Assembly: GCA_963976055.1 (NCBI GenBank)
Contig: CAXBJB010000002.1
Span: 186,001-250,000 of the forward strand
Source of the DNA: UBA1479 sp963976055
GTDB taxonomy: Bacteria > Pseudomonadota > Alphaproteobacteria > Rhodospirillales > Casp-alpha2
DNA: 64,000 nt
Direction of reading: 5' to 3'
Of this stretch, positions 9,498 to 18,878 are shown in pieces. The notes beneath the pieces are model-generated. The model made no database searches, was not told where the DNA came from, and saw nothing but the letters and a program-made list of their open reading frames with translations. A program made the position numbers and the translations under genes. Positions within the stretch are counted from its first letter, which is position 1, and every line of letters begins with the position of its first letter.

Positions 9498-10199
9498 ATG
9501 TCTGATCGAACGCCGCTTCTGTTCATGCCGGGGCTGCTGTGTGACGCGGCGTTATGGGGCCATCAGTTGGCGACCCTGACCGACGTCGCCGACATGACCG
9601 TCGCCGACATGACCCGGGACGACAGCATCGACGCCATGGCCCGGCGCGCGTTGGACGCGGCCCCGGGCCGGTTCGCGCTGTGTGGGTTGTCCATGGGCGG
9701 CTACGCGGCCCAGGCGATCATGCGTCTTGCGCCGGAGCGGGTGACCCGCCTGGCCCTGCTCGACACCGCCCCCGGCCCGGACACGCCGGAACGCACGGCG
9801 GGCCGTCGCGATCTGATGGCGCGGGCGGCTGCCGGCGATCTGGAGGGCGTCATCGACCACCACATGACGGGGTTCATTGCCGCAAACCGCCAGGACGACG
9901 GGGAGTTGACGGCCGTCGTCCGTGCCTCGGCCCGCAATGTCGGGGTGGAGGCTTACCGGCGCCAGCAGACGGCCATCATCGAGCGCCCGGACAACCGGCC
10001 CAATCTGTCCGCGATTTCCTGCCCGACCCTGGTTCTGTGCGGGCGGCTTGACGTCATGACGCCGCCTTCGGTGCATGAAGAAATGGCGTCGGCCATTCCC
10101 GGTGCTAAACTGGTGGTCGTCGAGAACTGCGGCCATCTTGCGCCCCTGGAACGGCCCGAGGCGGTCAGCGCGGTGCTGCGCTATTGGCTCGCCGAATAA
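9498..10199 (+). CDS. Alpha/beta hydrolase
   Basis: 233 residues with an alpha/beta hydrolase fold. The nucleophile elbow is GLSMGG with Ser65; a late Asp in CGRLDVMTPP and His in ENCGHLAPLERP complete the triad. The oxyanion region FMPGLLCDAALW replaces the usual HG. A perfect AAGGAGG lies before the ATG. The next gene, an isochorismatase-like hydrolase, starts 10 bases downstream, suggesting an operon. The substrate cannot be predicted from sequence; candidates are small esters or lactones. Confidence 0.85.
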   Translation: MSDRTPLLFMPGLLCDAALWGHQLATLTDVADMTVADMTRDDSIDAMARRALDAAPGRFALCGLSMGGYAAQAIMRLAPERVTRLALLDTAPGPDTPERTAGRRDLMARAAAGDLEGVIDHHMTGFIAANRQDDGELTAVVRASARNVGVEAYRRQQTAIIERPDNRPNLSAISCPTLVLCGRLDVMTPPSVHEEMASAIPGAKLVVVENCGHLAPLERPEAVSAVLRYWLAE

Positions 10200-10209
10200 G
10201 GAAGAACAG

Positions 10210-10758
10210 ATGCTGATAAAGCCCGAACTGTCCTGTCTGGTCGTCATCGACATCCAGGACAAGCTGGCCCCCGCCATGCAGTCGCCGGCCAGGGTCATTC
10301 GCAATACGGCACTGCTGATGCGCGCGGCCGACCGCATGGGCGTGCCCGTTCTGATGACGGAACAGTATCCCAAGGGGCTGGGCCATATCGTGCCGCAGCT
10401 GCAGGGCATCGCGCCCCAGGCCCAGGTGTTCGAGAAGATTCATTTCTCCTGCATGAACGAGGAACCGTTCCAGCGGGCGTTCGAAGCCACGGGCCGCCGC
10501 CAAGTGGTCATCACGGGGATGGAGGCGCATATCTGCGTCATGCAGACGGGCGTCGACCTGATGGACAAGGGGTATGAGATCTTCGTCGTCACCGACGCCA
10601 CGGCGTCGCGCAGCCTGGAAAGCGAAAAGGCCTGCCTGGATCGCCTGGGCGCCGCCGGGGCCGGCATCGTGACCACGGAAATGGTCATCTATGAATGGCT
10701 GGGCCGGGCCGGAACGGAGGCCTTCAAGGAAATGCTTCCGTTCATCAAACAATCTTGA
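10210..10758 (+). CDS. Isochorismatase-family cysteine hydrolase
   Basis: 182 residues from the ATG at 10210, preceded by AAGGAAG. The family triad is visible: Asp14 in VVIDIQDK, Lys76 in VFEKIHFSC, Cys109 in GMEAHICVMQT. This is the single-domain YcaC/nicotinamidase-like group, many of whose members hydrolyse C-N bonds of amides or ureas; nothing shows true isochorismatase activity. It is translated just after the alpha/beta hydrolase and ends 40 bases before the gamma-carbonic anhydrase. An earlier in-frame start would overlap the hydrolase and is not needed. Confidence 0.88.
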   Translation: MLIKPELSCLVVIDIQDKLAPAMQSPARVIRNTALLMRAADRMGVPVLMTEQYPKGLGHIVPQLQGIAPQAQVFEKIHFSCMNEEPFQRAFEATGRRQVVITGMEAHICVMQTGVDLMDKGYEIFVVTDATASRSLESEKACLDRLGAAGAGIVTTEMVIYEWLGRAGTEAFKEMLPFIKQS

Positions 10759-10798
10759 ATATCAAATAATTGAAACAAAAACCTAAGGTGAATTCTGA

Positions 10799-11386
10799 AT
10801 GACTTCCCTGCGCCAGCCCGGCGGTGTGATCCTGCCCTTCAAGGACAAGCATCCGCAGATCGACCAAACCGCCTTCATCGCCGAAAACGCCATCATTATC
10901 GGCGATGTGACCATCGGGACCAAGTCGTCGATCTGGTATTCCTGCGTGCTGCGCGGCGACATGAACTACATCCGTATCGGTAACGATACGAATATTCAGG
11001 ACGGCACGATCGTGCATGTCGATTCCAAGGGCTATCCGACGATCCTGGGCGATCGGGTCACGGTCGGACATATGGCGCTGCTGCACGCCTGCACGTTGAA
11101 GGACGACGCCATGATCGGCATGCAGGCCTGCGTGATGGACGGTGCGGTGGTCGGTGAGGGATCGTTGATCGCCGCCGGTGCCCTGGTCACGCCAGGCAAG
11201 CAGATCGGCCCCCGCGAGGTCTGGGCCGGGCGGCCGGCCAAATTTCTGCGCAAGGTTGGGCCGGACGACCAGAAGATGCTCGACTACATCTGGCCCGTGT
11301 ACGACGACCTGAGCGCCGAATACCGCATGGCGGGCCACGACCTGCGCGCCCTAAGTCGCAACCGCCGCATCCCCCCGAGCGACTGA
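10799..11386 (+). CDS. Gamma-class carbonic anhydrase-like protein
   Basis: 195 residues of left-handed beta-helix hexapeptide repeats. The three zinc-binding histidines of the family are present at His73 (TIVHVD), His91 and His96 (VGHMALLHAC), as are Arg52, Asp54 and Gln67 of the trimer interface and active site. It belongs to the YrdA/PaaY group, whose members are often weakly active or inactive as carbonic anhydrases. The AAGGTG site precedes the ATG. It is followed 10 bases later by meaB, so CO2 or CoA-metabolite handling is possible, but this is context only. Confidence 0.92.
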   Translation: MTSLRQPGGVILPFKDKHPQIDQTAFIAENAIIIGDVTIGTKSSIWYSCVLRGDMNYIRIGNDTNIQDGTIVHVDSKGYPTILGDRVTVGHMALLHACTLKDDAMIGMQACVMDGAVVGEGSLIAAGALVTPGKQIGPREVWAGRPAKFLRKVGPDDQKMLDYIWPVYDDLSAEYRMAGHDLRALSRNRRIPPSD

Positions 11387-11396
11387 GGGATAGTCC

Positions 11397-12404
11397 ATGG
11401 CAGCCCCGCAGCCGGATAGGGACACGGACCTGCTTGCCGCCGCGCAAGGCGGCGACCGGCGCGCTATCGCCAAGCTTCTGTCTCTGGCCGAGACCACGGG
11501 CAACGCCGCCCCGAAAACCGGGGCATCCGACAGCGATCTGATGGCGCGCGTCTATCAGGCGGCGGGGGCGGCCCATGTGGTCGGCGTCACGGGCCCCCCG
11601 GGGGCGGGCAAGTCGTCCCTGGTCAACGCCCTGGTCAAGGACCTGCGCAAACGGGGTCTGACCGTCGGCGTCATCGCCATCGACCCGTCGAGCCCGTTTT
11701 CCGGCGGCGCCATTCTGGGCGACCGGGTGCGCATGGGCGACCACGGCGGCGATGACGGCGTGTTCATCCGATCCCTGGCGACCCAGGGGGCCATGGGCGG
11801 GCTGGCCCGCCCGGCCCTGGATTCCGTCGATGTGCTGGACGCCTGCGGGTTCCAGGTCGTGGTGATCGAGACTGTGGGCGTCGGTCAGGACGAGGTCGAT
11901 GTCGCGACCGCTGCCCACACGGTTGTCGTCGCCTCGCCGCCGGGCTTGGGCGACGGAGTCCAGGCCATGAAGGCGGGGATTCTCGAAATCGCCGACATCC
12001 ACGTGGTGACCAAGGCCGACCGCGCCGACGCGGACCAGACCGCCGCCGACCTGACGGGGGCCCAGGATCTGGGCCTGACCGGCCGTCAGGGGCAGGGGGC
12101 GCCGGCGACCGGCTGGCGCGTGCCGGTCATCGCGACCAGCGCCAACACGGGCAAGGGGGTGGCCGATCTGGCCCAGGCCGTACTCGACCACGGCGCACAT
12201 CTGGCCGCCAGCGGCGAGGACAAGGCGCGGCGTCGGCGCATCGCGCTGATGCGCCTTGAATCGGCGGCCCTTGACCACATGCGCCGGGAATTCAAGCGCC
12301 TGGCCCCGGACATGGCCGATCTGGTCGATGATTTGGCCGAGCGCCGGGCGGCCCCGCGCGCCGCAGCCAGATTGTTGGTGGAAAAAGCCCTGAAGCCCCG
12401 ATAG
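11397..12404 (+). CDS. meaB: Methylmalonyl-CoA mutase-associated GTPase MeaB
   Basis: 335 residues. Walker A is GPPGAGKSS at residues 66-74; downstream are the IDPSSPFSGGAILGDRVRM block, characteristic of MeaB/ArgK, the ETVGVGQDEVDV switch region and TKADRADAD as the base-recognition NKxD-like motif. The protein gates cofactor loading and protects methylmalonyl-CoA mutase (or an isobutyryl/ethylmalonyl mutase). No mutase gene lies in the window. AGGGA precedes the ATG; the C-terminal ~80 residues form the helical dimerisation arm. Confidence 0.95.
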   Translation: MAAPQPDRDTDLLAAAQGGDRRAIAKLLSLAETTGNAAPKTGASDSDLMARVYQAAGAAHVVGVTGPPGAGKSSLVNALVKDLRKRGLTVGVIAIDPSSPFSGGAILGDRVRMGDHGGDDGVFIRSLATQGAMGGLARPALDSVDVLDACGFQVVVIETVGVGQDEVDVATAAHTVVVASPPGLGDGVQAMKAGILEIADIHVVTKADRADADQTAADLTGAQDLGLTGRQGQGAPATGWRVPVIATSANTGKGVADLAQAVLDHGAHLAASGEDKARRRRIALMRLESAALDHMRREFKRLAPDMADLVDDLAERRAAPRAAARLLVEKALKPR

Positions 12405-12410
12405 CGGGGA

Positions 12411-13133
12411 TTATTTCACGACCAGGATCAGCCCGCTGACCGCCGCGATGGTCAGGATCGCGATGCGCAGGCGGTCCCGGTTGACGTAGCGCCGGGTCAC
12501 CGGGGCGAGGGCCAAGCCGATCGCCACGCCGGGCAGCAACACGACGGTGCGGCCGATTTCCGGGGCGCCGAACGCCCCGATCAGCACTTGGGCCGCCACC
12601 GCCGACAGGTAGGCGGCGGTGAAATAGGCGCCCAGCATGGCGCGGGCGACCCGGGGGGCGGCGTTCTGAAAGGCGAGGGAGATGGCCGGACCGTGGAGGC
12701 CCGCCATCGTTCCCATGATGCCTGAGACACCGGCGGCGGCCAGCAGGCCACGGCCTTTGACCACGGCCGTCTTGGCCATGATGCTGACGCCGACGGCCAG
12801 CAGGATCATCACCCCGAACAGGCGTTGCAGGTTCATCCCCTGGACAGCCTGCAAGGCAACGGCGCCGGCCACCGTGCCCGCCGCCAGGCCGATCAGGCAG
12901 GTCATGAGCATGCGGCGGTCGATGGCATCGCGCTCGCCATAGGCCGTCAGGGCCGCCAGCACGACCCCCGCCAACAGCATGGGGCCGGGCACGAAGGCCG
13001 GGTCAAGCAGGGCCAAAACCGGCGCCGCGAGGAGGGCGAAGCCTAGGCCGAGGGCCGTCTGAAACGCGCAACCGAAGGCCATGGCGCTGATCGCGATCAG
13101 GATCGTCGAAAGGGTCAGTCCGTCAAATGTCAT
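12411..13133 (-). CDS. TauE/SafE-family transporter (putative sulfite/organic anion exporter)
   Basis: 240 residues with about seven or eight hydrophobic membrane segments and short polar loops. The order of helices and the repeated Gly/Pro-rich turns (GFALLAAPVLALLDPAFVPGP and GTMAGLHGPAISLAFQ) are typical of TauE/SafE (DUF81) permeases, some of which export sulfite, sulfoacetate or other small anions. It sits tail-to-tail with meaB (6 bases apart) and 18 bases upstream of the next minus-strand gene's end. The substrate is not deducible. Confidence 0.85.
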   Translation of the reverse strand: MTFDGLTLSTILIAISAMAFGCAFQTALGLGFALLAAPVLALLDPAFVPGPMLLAGVVLAALTAYGERDAIDRRMLMTCLIGLAAGTVAGAVALQAVQGMNLQRLFGVMILLAVGVSIMAKTAVVKGRGLLAAAGVSGIMGTMAGLHGPAISLAFQNAAPRVARAMLGAYFTAAYLSAVAAQVLIGAFGAPEIGRTVVLLPGVAIGLALAPVTRRYVNRDRLRIAILTIAAVSGLILVVK

Positions 13134-13151
13134 GACGGCATCGTAGCGCCT

Positions 13152-13829
13152 TTATCCTCGGTGCGATGCCCCGATCACGATGCGGCGCAGGTAATCCGGC
13201 TCGGGCACGCCGGGCTTCAGGCGATCATCGGCGATGGGCTCTCCGACCATCGTGGTGATCGGCACCACCCCGGCCCAGACGTCGAGGTCGTAATCGGGCT
13301 CGTCATCAAGGGGGCCGCCCGTGCGCACCTTGGCCGACCCTTCGTCGATGGCGAGCGCGCAGATGGTGGTGCCCTTCAGTTCCTGGTCCGTGGTCTCGCG
13401 CAGTTCCTCCCAGCGGCCCGGTGTCAGGCGGTCCGTGAAATCCTTCAAGGTGGCCAATTTCTCGGCCGGATCCTCGATCTTCACCGCCTGGCCGAACAGG
13501 GTCACGCCCCGGTAATTGACGGAATGGTGGAAGCCGGAGCGCGCCATGACCAGGCCGTCCAGATGCGAGACGGTAAAGCACACGGGCACGCCGCCGGTCA
13601 CCGTGCGCAGCATGCGGCTGGCCGCCGAGCCGTGCCAGTACACCCGGTCGCCGTGCCGCCAGTAGCAGGTCGCGGTGACATAGGGTGCTGCGTCGATGAC
13701 GTAGCCGACATGGCACATCAGGCCCGCGTCCAGGATTGCATCCACCGTGGCGCGGTCGTAGGCGGCGCGCTTGGGCACCCGTTTGACCTTGGAGCGTTCG
13801 GTGATCCGGAGATCGGGGGAGGATGTCAT
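13152..13829 (-). CDS. Pyridoxamine 5'-phosphate oxidase-like flavin protein
   Basis: 225 residues from the ATG at 13829, which has GGAAGGAA upstream; an in-frame GTG 24 bases earlier is less likely. The split-barrel flavin fold is recognisable: HVGYVIDAAPYVTATCYWR, VYWHGSAASRMLR and VCFTVSHLDGLVMARSGFHHS match the COG3467/NimA-like branch. These proteins bind FMN and reduce or oxidise small substrates. It is divergently arranged with a MocR-type regulator, a pairing often seen with B6- or flavin-linked enzymes, so that regulator probably controls it. Confidence 0.87.
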   Translation of the reverse strand: MTSSPDLRITERSKVKRVPKRAAYDRATVDAILDAGLMCHVGYVIDAAPYVTATCYWRHGDRVYWHGSAASRMLRTVTGGVPVCFTVSHLDGLVMARSGFHHSVNYRGVTLFGQAVKIEDPAEKLATLKDFTDRLTPGRWEELRETTDQELKGTTICALAIDEGSAKVRTGGPLDDEPDYDLDVWAGVVPITTMVGEPIADDRLKPGVPEPDYLRRIVIGASHRG

Positions 13830-13968
13830 GGGTCGGTTCCTTCCGTCTGTCACGCCATCTTGCCAGCAGTGGTTTAATCCCGCCTTGTCGGCGGTGGCGG
13901 TCTCCCTGTACCGTGCAACTTGGTTCTTAAAAAAGAGCCATAAATTTTATTCTGATGGAGCCATTTAA

Positions 13969-15510
13969 ATGCCCCCTTCGGGCCGTGTGAAACTGGGCCG
14001 GGATTCCCAACTGATCGACCTGGACTTGGACAGGTCCGGCGGACAGCCGCTGAACGAACAGCTTTACAAGGGGATCAAGAGCCTGATTCTGGCGGGCGTG
14101 CTGCGCTCGGGCGCGCGCCTGCCGGCCAGCCGTATCCTCGCCCGTGAGCTGGAGATTTCCCGCAACACGGTGCTGGCGGCCTATGATCAGCTTCTGGCCG
14201 AGGGCTTCACCGAAGCCCGGCCGGGCGCGGGCACGCGGGTGTCGGCGGACCTGCCGGACCTGTCCGGCGACCTGCGCGCCGCCGGTCCGCTGCCCGCGGA
14301 TGCCACGGCACCGCCGCCCTTGCCGGCGCGGGTGCTCGATCTGATATCCCGACATTCGCCCGGGCCGGGGACGCATCGTCCGTTCCTTCCGGGCCTTCCC
14401 GATGTCGCCGCCTTTCCCTTCGATGAATGGGGCCGCGCCGTGGGCCGTTTCTGGCGGCGTCCGCCCCTGGCTCTGTTGGAAGACCGGGACGGCCGTGGCC
14501 ACGGGCCCCTGCGCCGCGCCATCGCTGGCTATCTGGTCGCCGTGCGGGGGGCGAAATGCACCGCCGATCAGGTCATCATCACCTCGGGCGCGCAGCAGGG
14601 AATCGATCTTTGCGTGCGCGTGTTGTTGGAACCGGGCGCGCCTGTGGTCATGGAAAACCCGGGATACCGGGGCCTGATCTCGGCTTTTTCCTCGGCCGGC
14701 GCCAAGGTCGTGCAGGCGCCCGTGGACAGCGAGGGGTTGGACATGGCCCGCGCCCGCCGGCTCGCCCCGCATCCGCGCCTGCTGGCGGTGACGCCGTCGC
14801 ATCAGTTTCCCCTGGGCTCGACCATGTCCCTGGCGCGCCGTCTTGACCTGTTGGCCTGGGCGCGGGATGCCGGGTTCTGGGTGCTGGAAGACGACTACGA
14901 CAGCGAATACCGCTACCGTGGCCGGCCGCTGGCCGCACTCCAAGGATTGGATGGTGGCGACCGGGTGATCTACGTTGGCACCTTTTCCAAGGTCATGTTT
15001 CCGGCCCTGCGCCTGGGCTATCTGGTGGTGCCGGAACCGCTGATCGATGCCTTCGTCCGCCTGCGCGGCGCCGTCGATGACTTTCCCGCCCTGGCCATGC
15101 AGCCGGTTCTGGCCGATTTCATGGAGTCAGGCCGTTTCGGCGCCCATGTCCGACGGATGCGTCAGATTTACGGTGAGCGGCAGGCGGTTTTGCTGGACGA
15201 GATGATCAGGCGGTTTGACGGACTGTTCGACCTGCCTGACGATGACGCGGGCATGCAATTGACCGTCACCCTGGCGCCCGATGGGCCGGGCGGAAACCTG
15301 GCGGACGGGTCCATCACCCGTGAAGCGGCGGCCTTCGACATTACCGCGCGCGCGTTGTCTGGCTACTACACCGGGCTCGGACGCCGCCACGGGCTGGTCC
15401 TGGGATATACGGCCTATCCCGCCGATGCATTGAAACGCGCGGCGGGCCTATTGGAACAGGCGGTCGGCCGGGCGCTGGCGGGCGGTCAGGAAACCCGGAT
15501 CTTGACATAG
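13969..15510 (+). CDS. MocR/PdxR-type regulator (GntR HTH fused to aminotransferase domain)
   Basis: 513 residues. An N-terminal GntR winged helix (about 20-90) contains LPASRILARELEISRNTVLAAYDQL; a class I aminotransferase domain fills about 115-505 with the PLP-binding Lys341 in GTFSKVMFP and EDDYDSEYRYRG, a signature of this regulator group. Such proteins sense PLP or an amino acid and bind DNA upstream of divergent genes. The divergent neighbour is a PNPOx-like flavin protein, with 139 bases between the starts. Its last 25 bases overlap the 3' end of convergent phaC. Confidence 0.95.
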   Translation: MPPSGRVKLGRDSQLIDLDLDRSGGQPLNEQLYKGIKSLILAGVLRSGARLPASRILARELEISRNTVLAAYDQLLAEGFTEARPGAGTRVSADLPDLSGDLRAAGPLPADATAPPPLPARVLDLISRHSPGPGTHRPFLPGLPDVAAFPFDEWGRAVGRFWRRPPLALLEDRDGRGHGPLRRAIAGYLVAVRGAKCTADQVIITSGAQQGIDLCVRVLLEPGAPVVMENPGYRGLISAFSSAGAKVVQAPVDSEGLDMARARRLAPHPRLLAVTPSHQFPLGSTMSLARRLDLLAWARDAGFWVLEDDYDSEYRYRGRPLAALQGLDGGDRVIYVGTFSKVMFPALRLGYLVVPEPLIDAFVRLRGAVDDFPALAMQPVLADFMESGRFGAHVRRMRQIYGERQAVLLDEMIRRFDGLFDLPDDDAGMQLTVTLAPDGPGGNLADGSITREAAAFDITARALSGYYTGLGRRHGLVLGYTAYPADALKRAAGLLEQAVGRALAGGQETRILT

Positions 15511-17297
15511 GTGCCGGGCGCGTCGTCCAGGGCCGGCAGCTTGCCGTCGCCGGGGATGCGCGCGGGCACCGTTTTCTTGCCCGCCTGTTTCTTGACCCAG
15601 GCGTCCCAATCCGGCCACCAGGACCCTTCGTGCTGCGTGGCCTTCGCCAACCAGGCGTCTGGGTCTTTCGGCGTCTGGGCATTGGTCCAATAGCAGTATT
15701 TGTTGGCGGACGGCGGGTTGATGACACCGGCGATATGGCCCGAGGCCGACAGCACGAAGCGGATCGGGCCTTTGTATATCTGCGTCGCCGCATAGGTCGC
15801 CTTCCAAGGCGCGATATGGTCCTCGCGGGTCGAAATCATGTAGGCCGGTACGTCGACCCGGGTCAGGTCGATGGGCGTGCCCCCCAGGGAGATACCGCCC
15901 GGCGTGGCCAGTTTGTTTTCCAGGTACATGTTGCGCAGGTAGAACGCATGCATGGCCGCCGGCATGCGGGTTGAATCCGAATTCCAGAACAACAGATCGA
16001 AGGGGAAGGGATCCTTGCCCAGCAGGTAGTTATTGACCACGAAGGACCAGATCAGATCGTTGGCCCGCAGCATGTTGAAGGTGGTCGCCATCTCCGATCC
16101 TTCAAGGTAGCCGCGTTCGTTCATCTTGGCTTCCATGTTGGCCAGCTGCGTCTCGTCGACGAACACGGACAGGTCACCGGCCTCGGCGAAATCGACCATG
16201 GTGGTGAAGAAGGTCGCGGATGTGACGCGGTCCTTCCACTTTTCGCCCTTCTGCGCCGCCATCCAGGCCAGCGTCGCTGCCGTCAGGGTGCCGCCCAGGC
16301 AATAGCCGATGATGTTGATGGCGCGTTCGCCGGTTGCCTGTTCGATGGCCTCCATGGCGGCAAGCGGGCCTTCGAGCATGTAGTCGTCGTAGGTTTTCCG
16401 GGCCAGCTTGGCGTCCGGGTTGACCCAGGAGATGACGAACACCGTGTGCCCCTGCGCCGACGCCCAACGGATGAACGAGTTTTCCGACCGTAGGTCGAGG
16501 ATATAGAATTTGTTGATCCACGGCGGCACGATCAGCAGCGGCGTCTGCGAAACCTTGTCGGTCAGGGGGTCGAACTGGATCAGTTCGATCAGGTCGTTGC
16601 GGTAGATGACCTTGCCCTTGGCGGTGGCGACGTTCTTGCCGATCTCGAACGCCTCCATGTCGGTCATGCGGATCGCCAGCTTGCCGTCGCCGCGTTCCAG
16701 GTCTTCCAAAAGATTGTTAAGTCCGTTGACGAGATTTTCGCCCTTGCTTTCGACCGTTGCGCGCAGGGCTTCCGGATTGGTCATCAGAAAGTTGGTCGGC
16801 GACAGGGCGTTGACGAATTGGCGGGTGTAGAAGTTGACCTTGTGCTGGGTCTTGCGATCCAGGCCTTCAACGTCATGGACCGTCGATTCCAGCCACTTCG
16901 CGGTCAGCAGGTAAGACTGCTTGATGAAGTCGAACACCTGATTTTCGGACCAGGCCTCGTCGCGGAACCGCCGGTCGTCGCGCGCGGGCTCGGCCACGGG
17001 CTCGGCCTCCGCGCCCATCAAGCGCCGGGCCGCAGATTGCCACAGCTCCATGTAGCCCTGCCAAAGGGACAGGCCCGATTCCATCATTTTCTGGGGATTG
17101 GCCATCATGTGGCGCGTCATTTCGACGAAGGCCTCACCGATGTTCAGGGGATCGACGTCCGGCGCCTGGATTTCGTTGCTATGCCGGGTCAGCCAGTCGT
17201 TGACGAGGCGCTGGCTGCGTTCCGCAATCTCGATGAAGGGATTTGCGGACTCGGGTGTATCCTCTTTAGGTGTCGGGCCGCTGGGCTTCTTACTCAT
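15486..17297 (-). CDS. phaC: Class I poly(3-hydroxyalkanoate) polymerase
   Basis: 603 residues, normal for class I PhaC. The lipase-like box GYCLGG contains the catalytic Cys333; the Asp (in STREDHIAPW) and His (in SASGHIAGVINPP) follow in the C-terminal half. N-terminal ~200 residues match the PhaC_N domain (FIKQSYLLTAKWL, QFVNALSPTNFLMTNPEAL). It polymerises 3-hydroxyacyl-CoA into storage granules. No phaA, phaB, phaR or phasin gene is adjacent. It converges on the MocR gene with a 25-base overlap of coding ends, so any terminator lies inside that gene. Confidence 0.97.
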   Translation of the reverse strand: MSKKPSGPTPKEDTPESANPFIEIAERSQRLVNDWLTRHSNEIQAPDVDPLNIGEAFVEMTRHMMANPQKMMESGLSLWQGYMELWQSAARRLMGAEAEPVAEPARDDRRFRDEAWSENQVFDFIKQSYLLTAKWLESTVHDVEGLDRKTQHKVNFYTRQFVNALSPTNFLMTNPEALRATVESKGENLVNGLNNLLEDLERGDGKLAIRMTDMEAFEIGKNVATAKGKVIYRNDLIELIQFDPLTDKVSQTPLLIVPPWINKFYILDLRSENSFIRWASAQGHTVFVISWVNPDAKLARKTYDDYMLEGPLAAMEAIEQATGERAINIIGYCLGGTLTAATLAWMAAQKGEKWKDRVTSATFFTTMVDFAEAGDLSVFVDETQLANMEAKMNERGYLEGSEMATTFNMLRANDLIWSFVVNNYLLGKDPFPFDLLFWNSDSTRMPAAMHAFYLRNMYLENKLATPGGISLGGTPIDLTRVDVPAYMISTREDHIAPWKATYAATQIYKGPIRFVLSASGHIAGVINPPSANKYCYWTNAQTPKDPDAWLAKATQHEGSWWPDWDAWVKKQAGKKTVPARIPGDGKLPALDDAPGTYVKIRVS

Positions 17298-17561
17298 TGG
17301 GCACTGCGTCCTTTGCTCCGACTAGGCGATTGAGGCAAAATATGATACCGGATTGCGAAGAAGCCGGGGTGGCGTGAAGCCGTTGTTGTGCAAACGACAT
17401 CTCCGGCATCGAAAATCCTGGGCTTGGGCGGTGTCCGCCGTCTCTGTCGGTTGGCGGGGTTGTAAACCGGCATATTAGGAAATTCAAGGTGGGGAGCCCC
17501 TCGAAAGAACATATCATCAGCGTTCGGGGGCTGAATTTAAGGGAAGGGAGTATTGCGGCAC

Positions 17562-18761
17562 ATGGGCGTGATCAAGGAGGACGTTGTTCAGTTTCAGGCT
17601 GGCCTGCATCGGGGCCTGTTGCGGTCCGTGCCGATGGCTGCCGTCATGGCGGTCCTCTTGACCGGCTGTTCGTCGGTGCCCGACGCCGTTAACCCGGCCG
17701 AATGGTACAAAAGTACGGTCGACCTGTTCTCCGGCGACAAGGCTGCCGGCGATCCCGAGGAAGAGGCGCGCCGTCAGCGCGAGCAGCAGGTCGCGGAAGC
17801 CGCCGGCCAGGAACAGTCGTCCAAGGAATTCCCCAAGGTGTCTGACGTGACCAAGCAGCAGGAAAGCCGCAACCTGGGCCTCGCCGCCGACCCGGACCGT
17901 CCGCGTTATGCCCCCGCCATCACCCGCCAGGACCAGAGCGCCGCCGCCGATCCGGTGCGCCCGGCTGCCGCCCCCGCGGCGCCGCCCGCCCCGACGCCGA
18001 TGGCCGAAAAGCCGGCATCCGGGGCCCCCAAGGCCCCCACGACCGCCGAGGGACCCAAGCTGACCCAACCCAAGGAAACGCTGACCCCGCCCGCCGGCGA
18101 GGAGCAACTGGCGACCACGGTGCCGGGCGTGCCGCAATTCACGATCCCGACCCAAGCTGAACAGGAAGCCGAATTCTCCGGGTTCCAGAACCGGATGCAA
18201 AAGCGGTTGGCCGAAATTCTCGCCGCTGCCGGGGAAGAGCCCAAGTTCGTGCGTCCCTCGGGCATGCCGTCCGGCGTCGGCGTCGGCGAAACGATGGTGA
18301 TTTCCGGCGACGGCGTCATCGAGCCGGGGATGACCGAACTTCCGGCCACCGTCATGGAAGGGGCTTCCGTGGCGGGCACCGCCCAGTCGCAGCCGCTGCC
18401 GCCGGGGGCGACCCGGGTCGCGACCATCGTGTTCCCCAACGGTTCGTCCAAGCTGTCGGTGCGTGACCGCCAGATCCTGGCCCAGGTCGTTGCCCTGCAG
18501 AAGGAGCGGGGGGGCACCCTGCACGTGGTCGGCCATTCTTCCTCGCGGACGCGCAACCTGAGCCCGGAAAAACACCGCCTGGTGAACTACAAGATGTCCG
18601 CGGAACGGGCCAAGATGGTGGCCAAGGAACTGGTCCGGCGCGGCGCGAATCGCCGCACGGTCGCGACGGCGGCCCTGTCCGACACGCAGCCGCTGTACCA
18701 GGAAATCATGCCGAACGGCGAGGCCGGGAACCGGCGCGCGGAAATCTTTTTGACGCGCTGA
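17562..18761 (+). CDS. OmpA-family lipoprotein with Pro/Ala-rich linker
   Basis: About 399 residues from the ATG at 17562; GGGAAGGGAG lies 11 bases upstream and a TTG nine bases earlier is an alternative. The lipobox LLTGC puts the lipid-modified cysteine at residue 36. A Pro/Ala-rich low-complexity region (about 120-190) leads to a C-terminal OmpA peptidoglycan-binding domain (about 285-399) recognisable by VFPNGSSKLSVRDRQIL, LHVVGHSS and NRRAEIFL. It probably tethers the outer membrane to peptidoglycan. The middle segment (190-285) is not recognised. Divergent from phaC. Confidence 0.85.
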   Translation: MGVIKEDVVQFQAGLHRGLLRSVPMAAVMAVLLTGCSSVPDAVNPAEWYKSTVDLFSGDKAAGDPEEEARRQREQQVAEAAGQEQSSKEFPKVSDVTKQQESRNLGLAADPDRPRYAPAITRQDQSAAADPVRPAAAPAAPPAPTPMAEKPASGAPKAPTTAEGPKLTQPKETLTPPAGEEQLATTVPGVPQFTIPTQAEQEAEFSGFQNRMQKRLAEILAAAGEEPKFVRPSGMPSGVGVGETMVISGDGVIEPGMTELPATVMEGASVAGTAQSQPLPPGATRVATIVFPNGSSKLSVRDRQILAQVVALQKERGGTLHVVGHSSSRTRNLSPEKHRLVNYKMSAERAKMVAKELVRRGANRRTVATAALSDTQPLYQEIMPNGEAGNRRAEIFLTR

Positions 18762-18878
18762 GGCTTTTGCCGCTAAAGGAATGCCGCCGGTCTGGGGCCG
18801 GAACGCGCCGCAGAGCGCGCGTTCGCGCCCGGCATGGCTGTTGTATCCGCACCCGCTCTGGCACATGATGAAGCCGCG

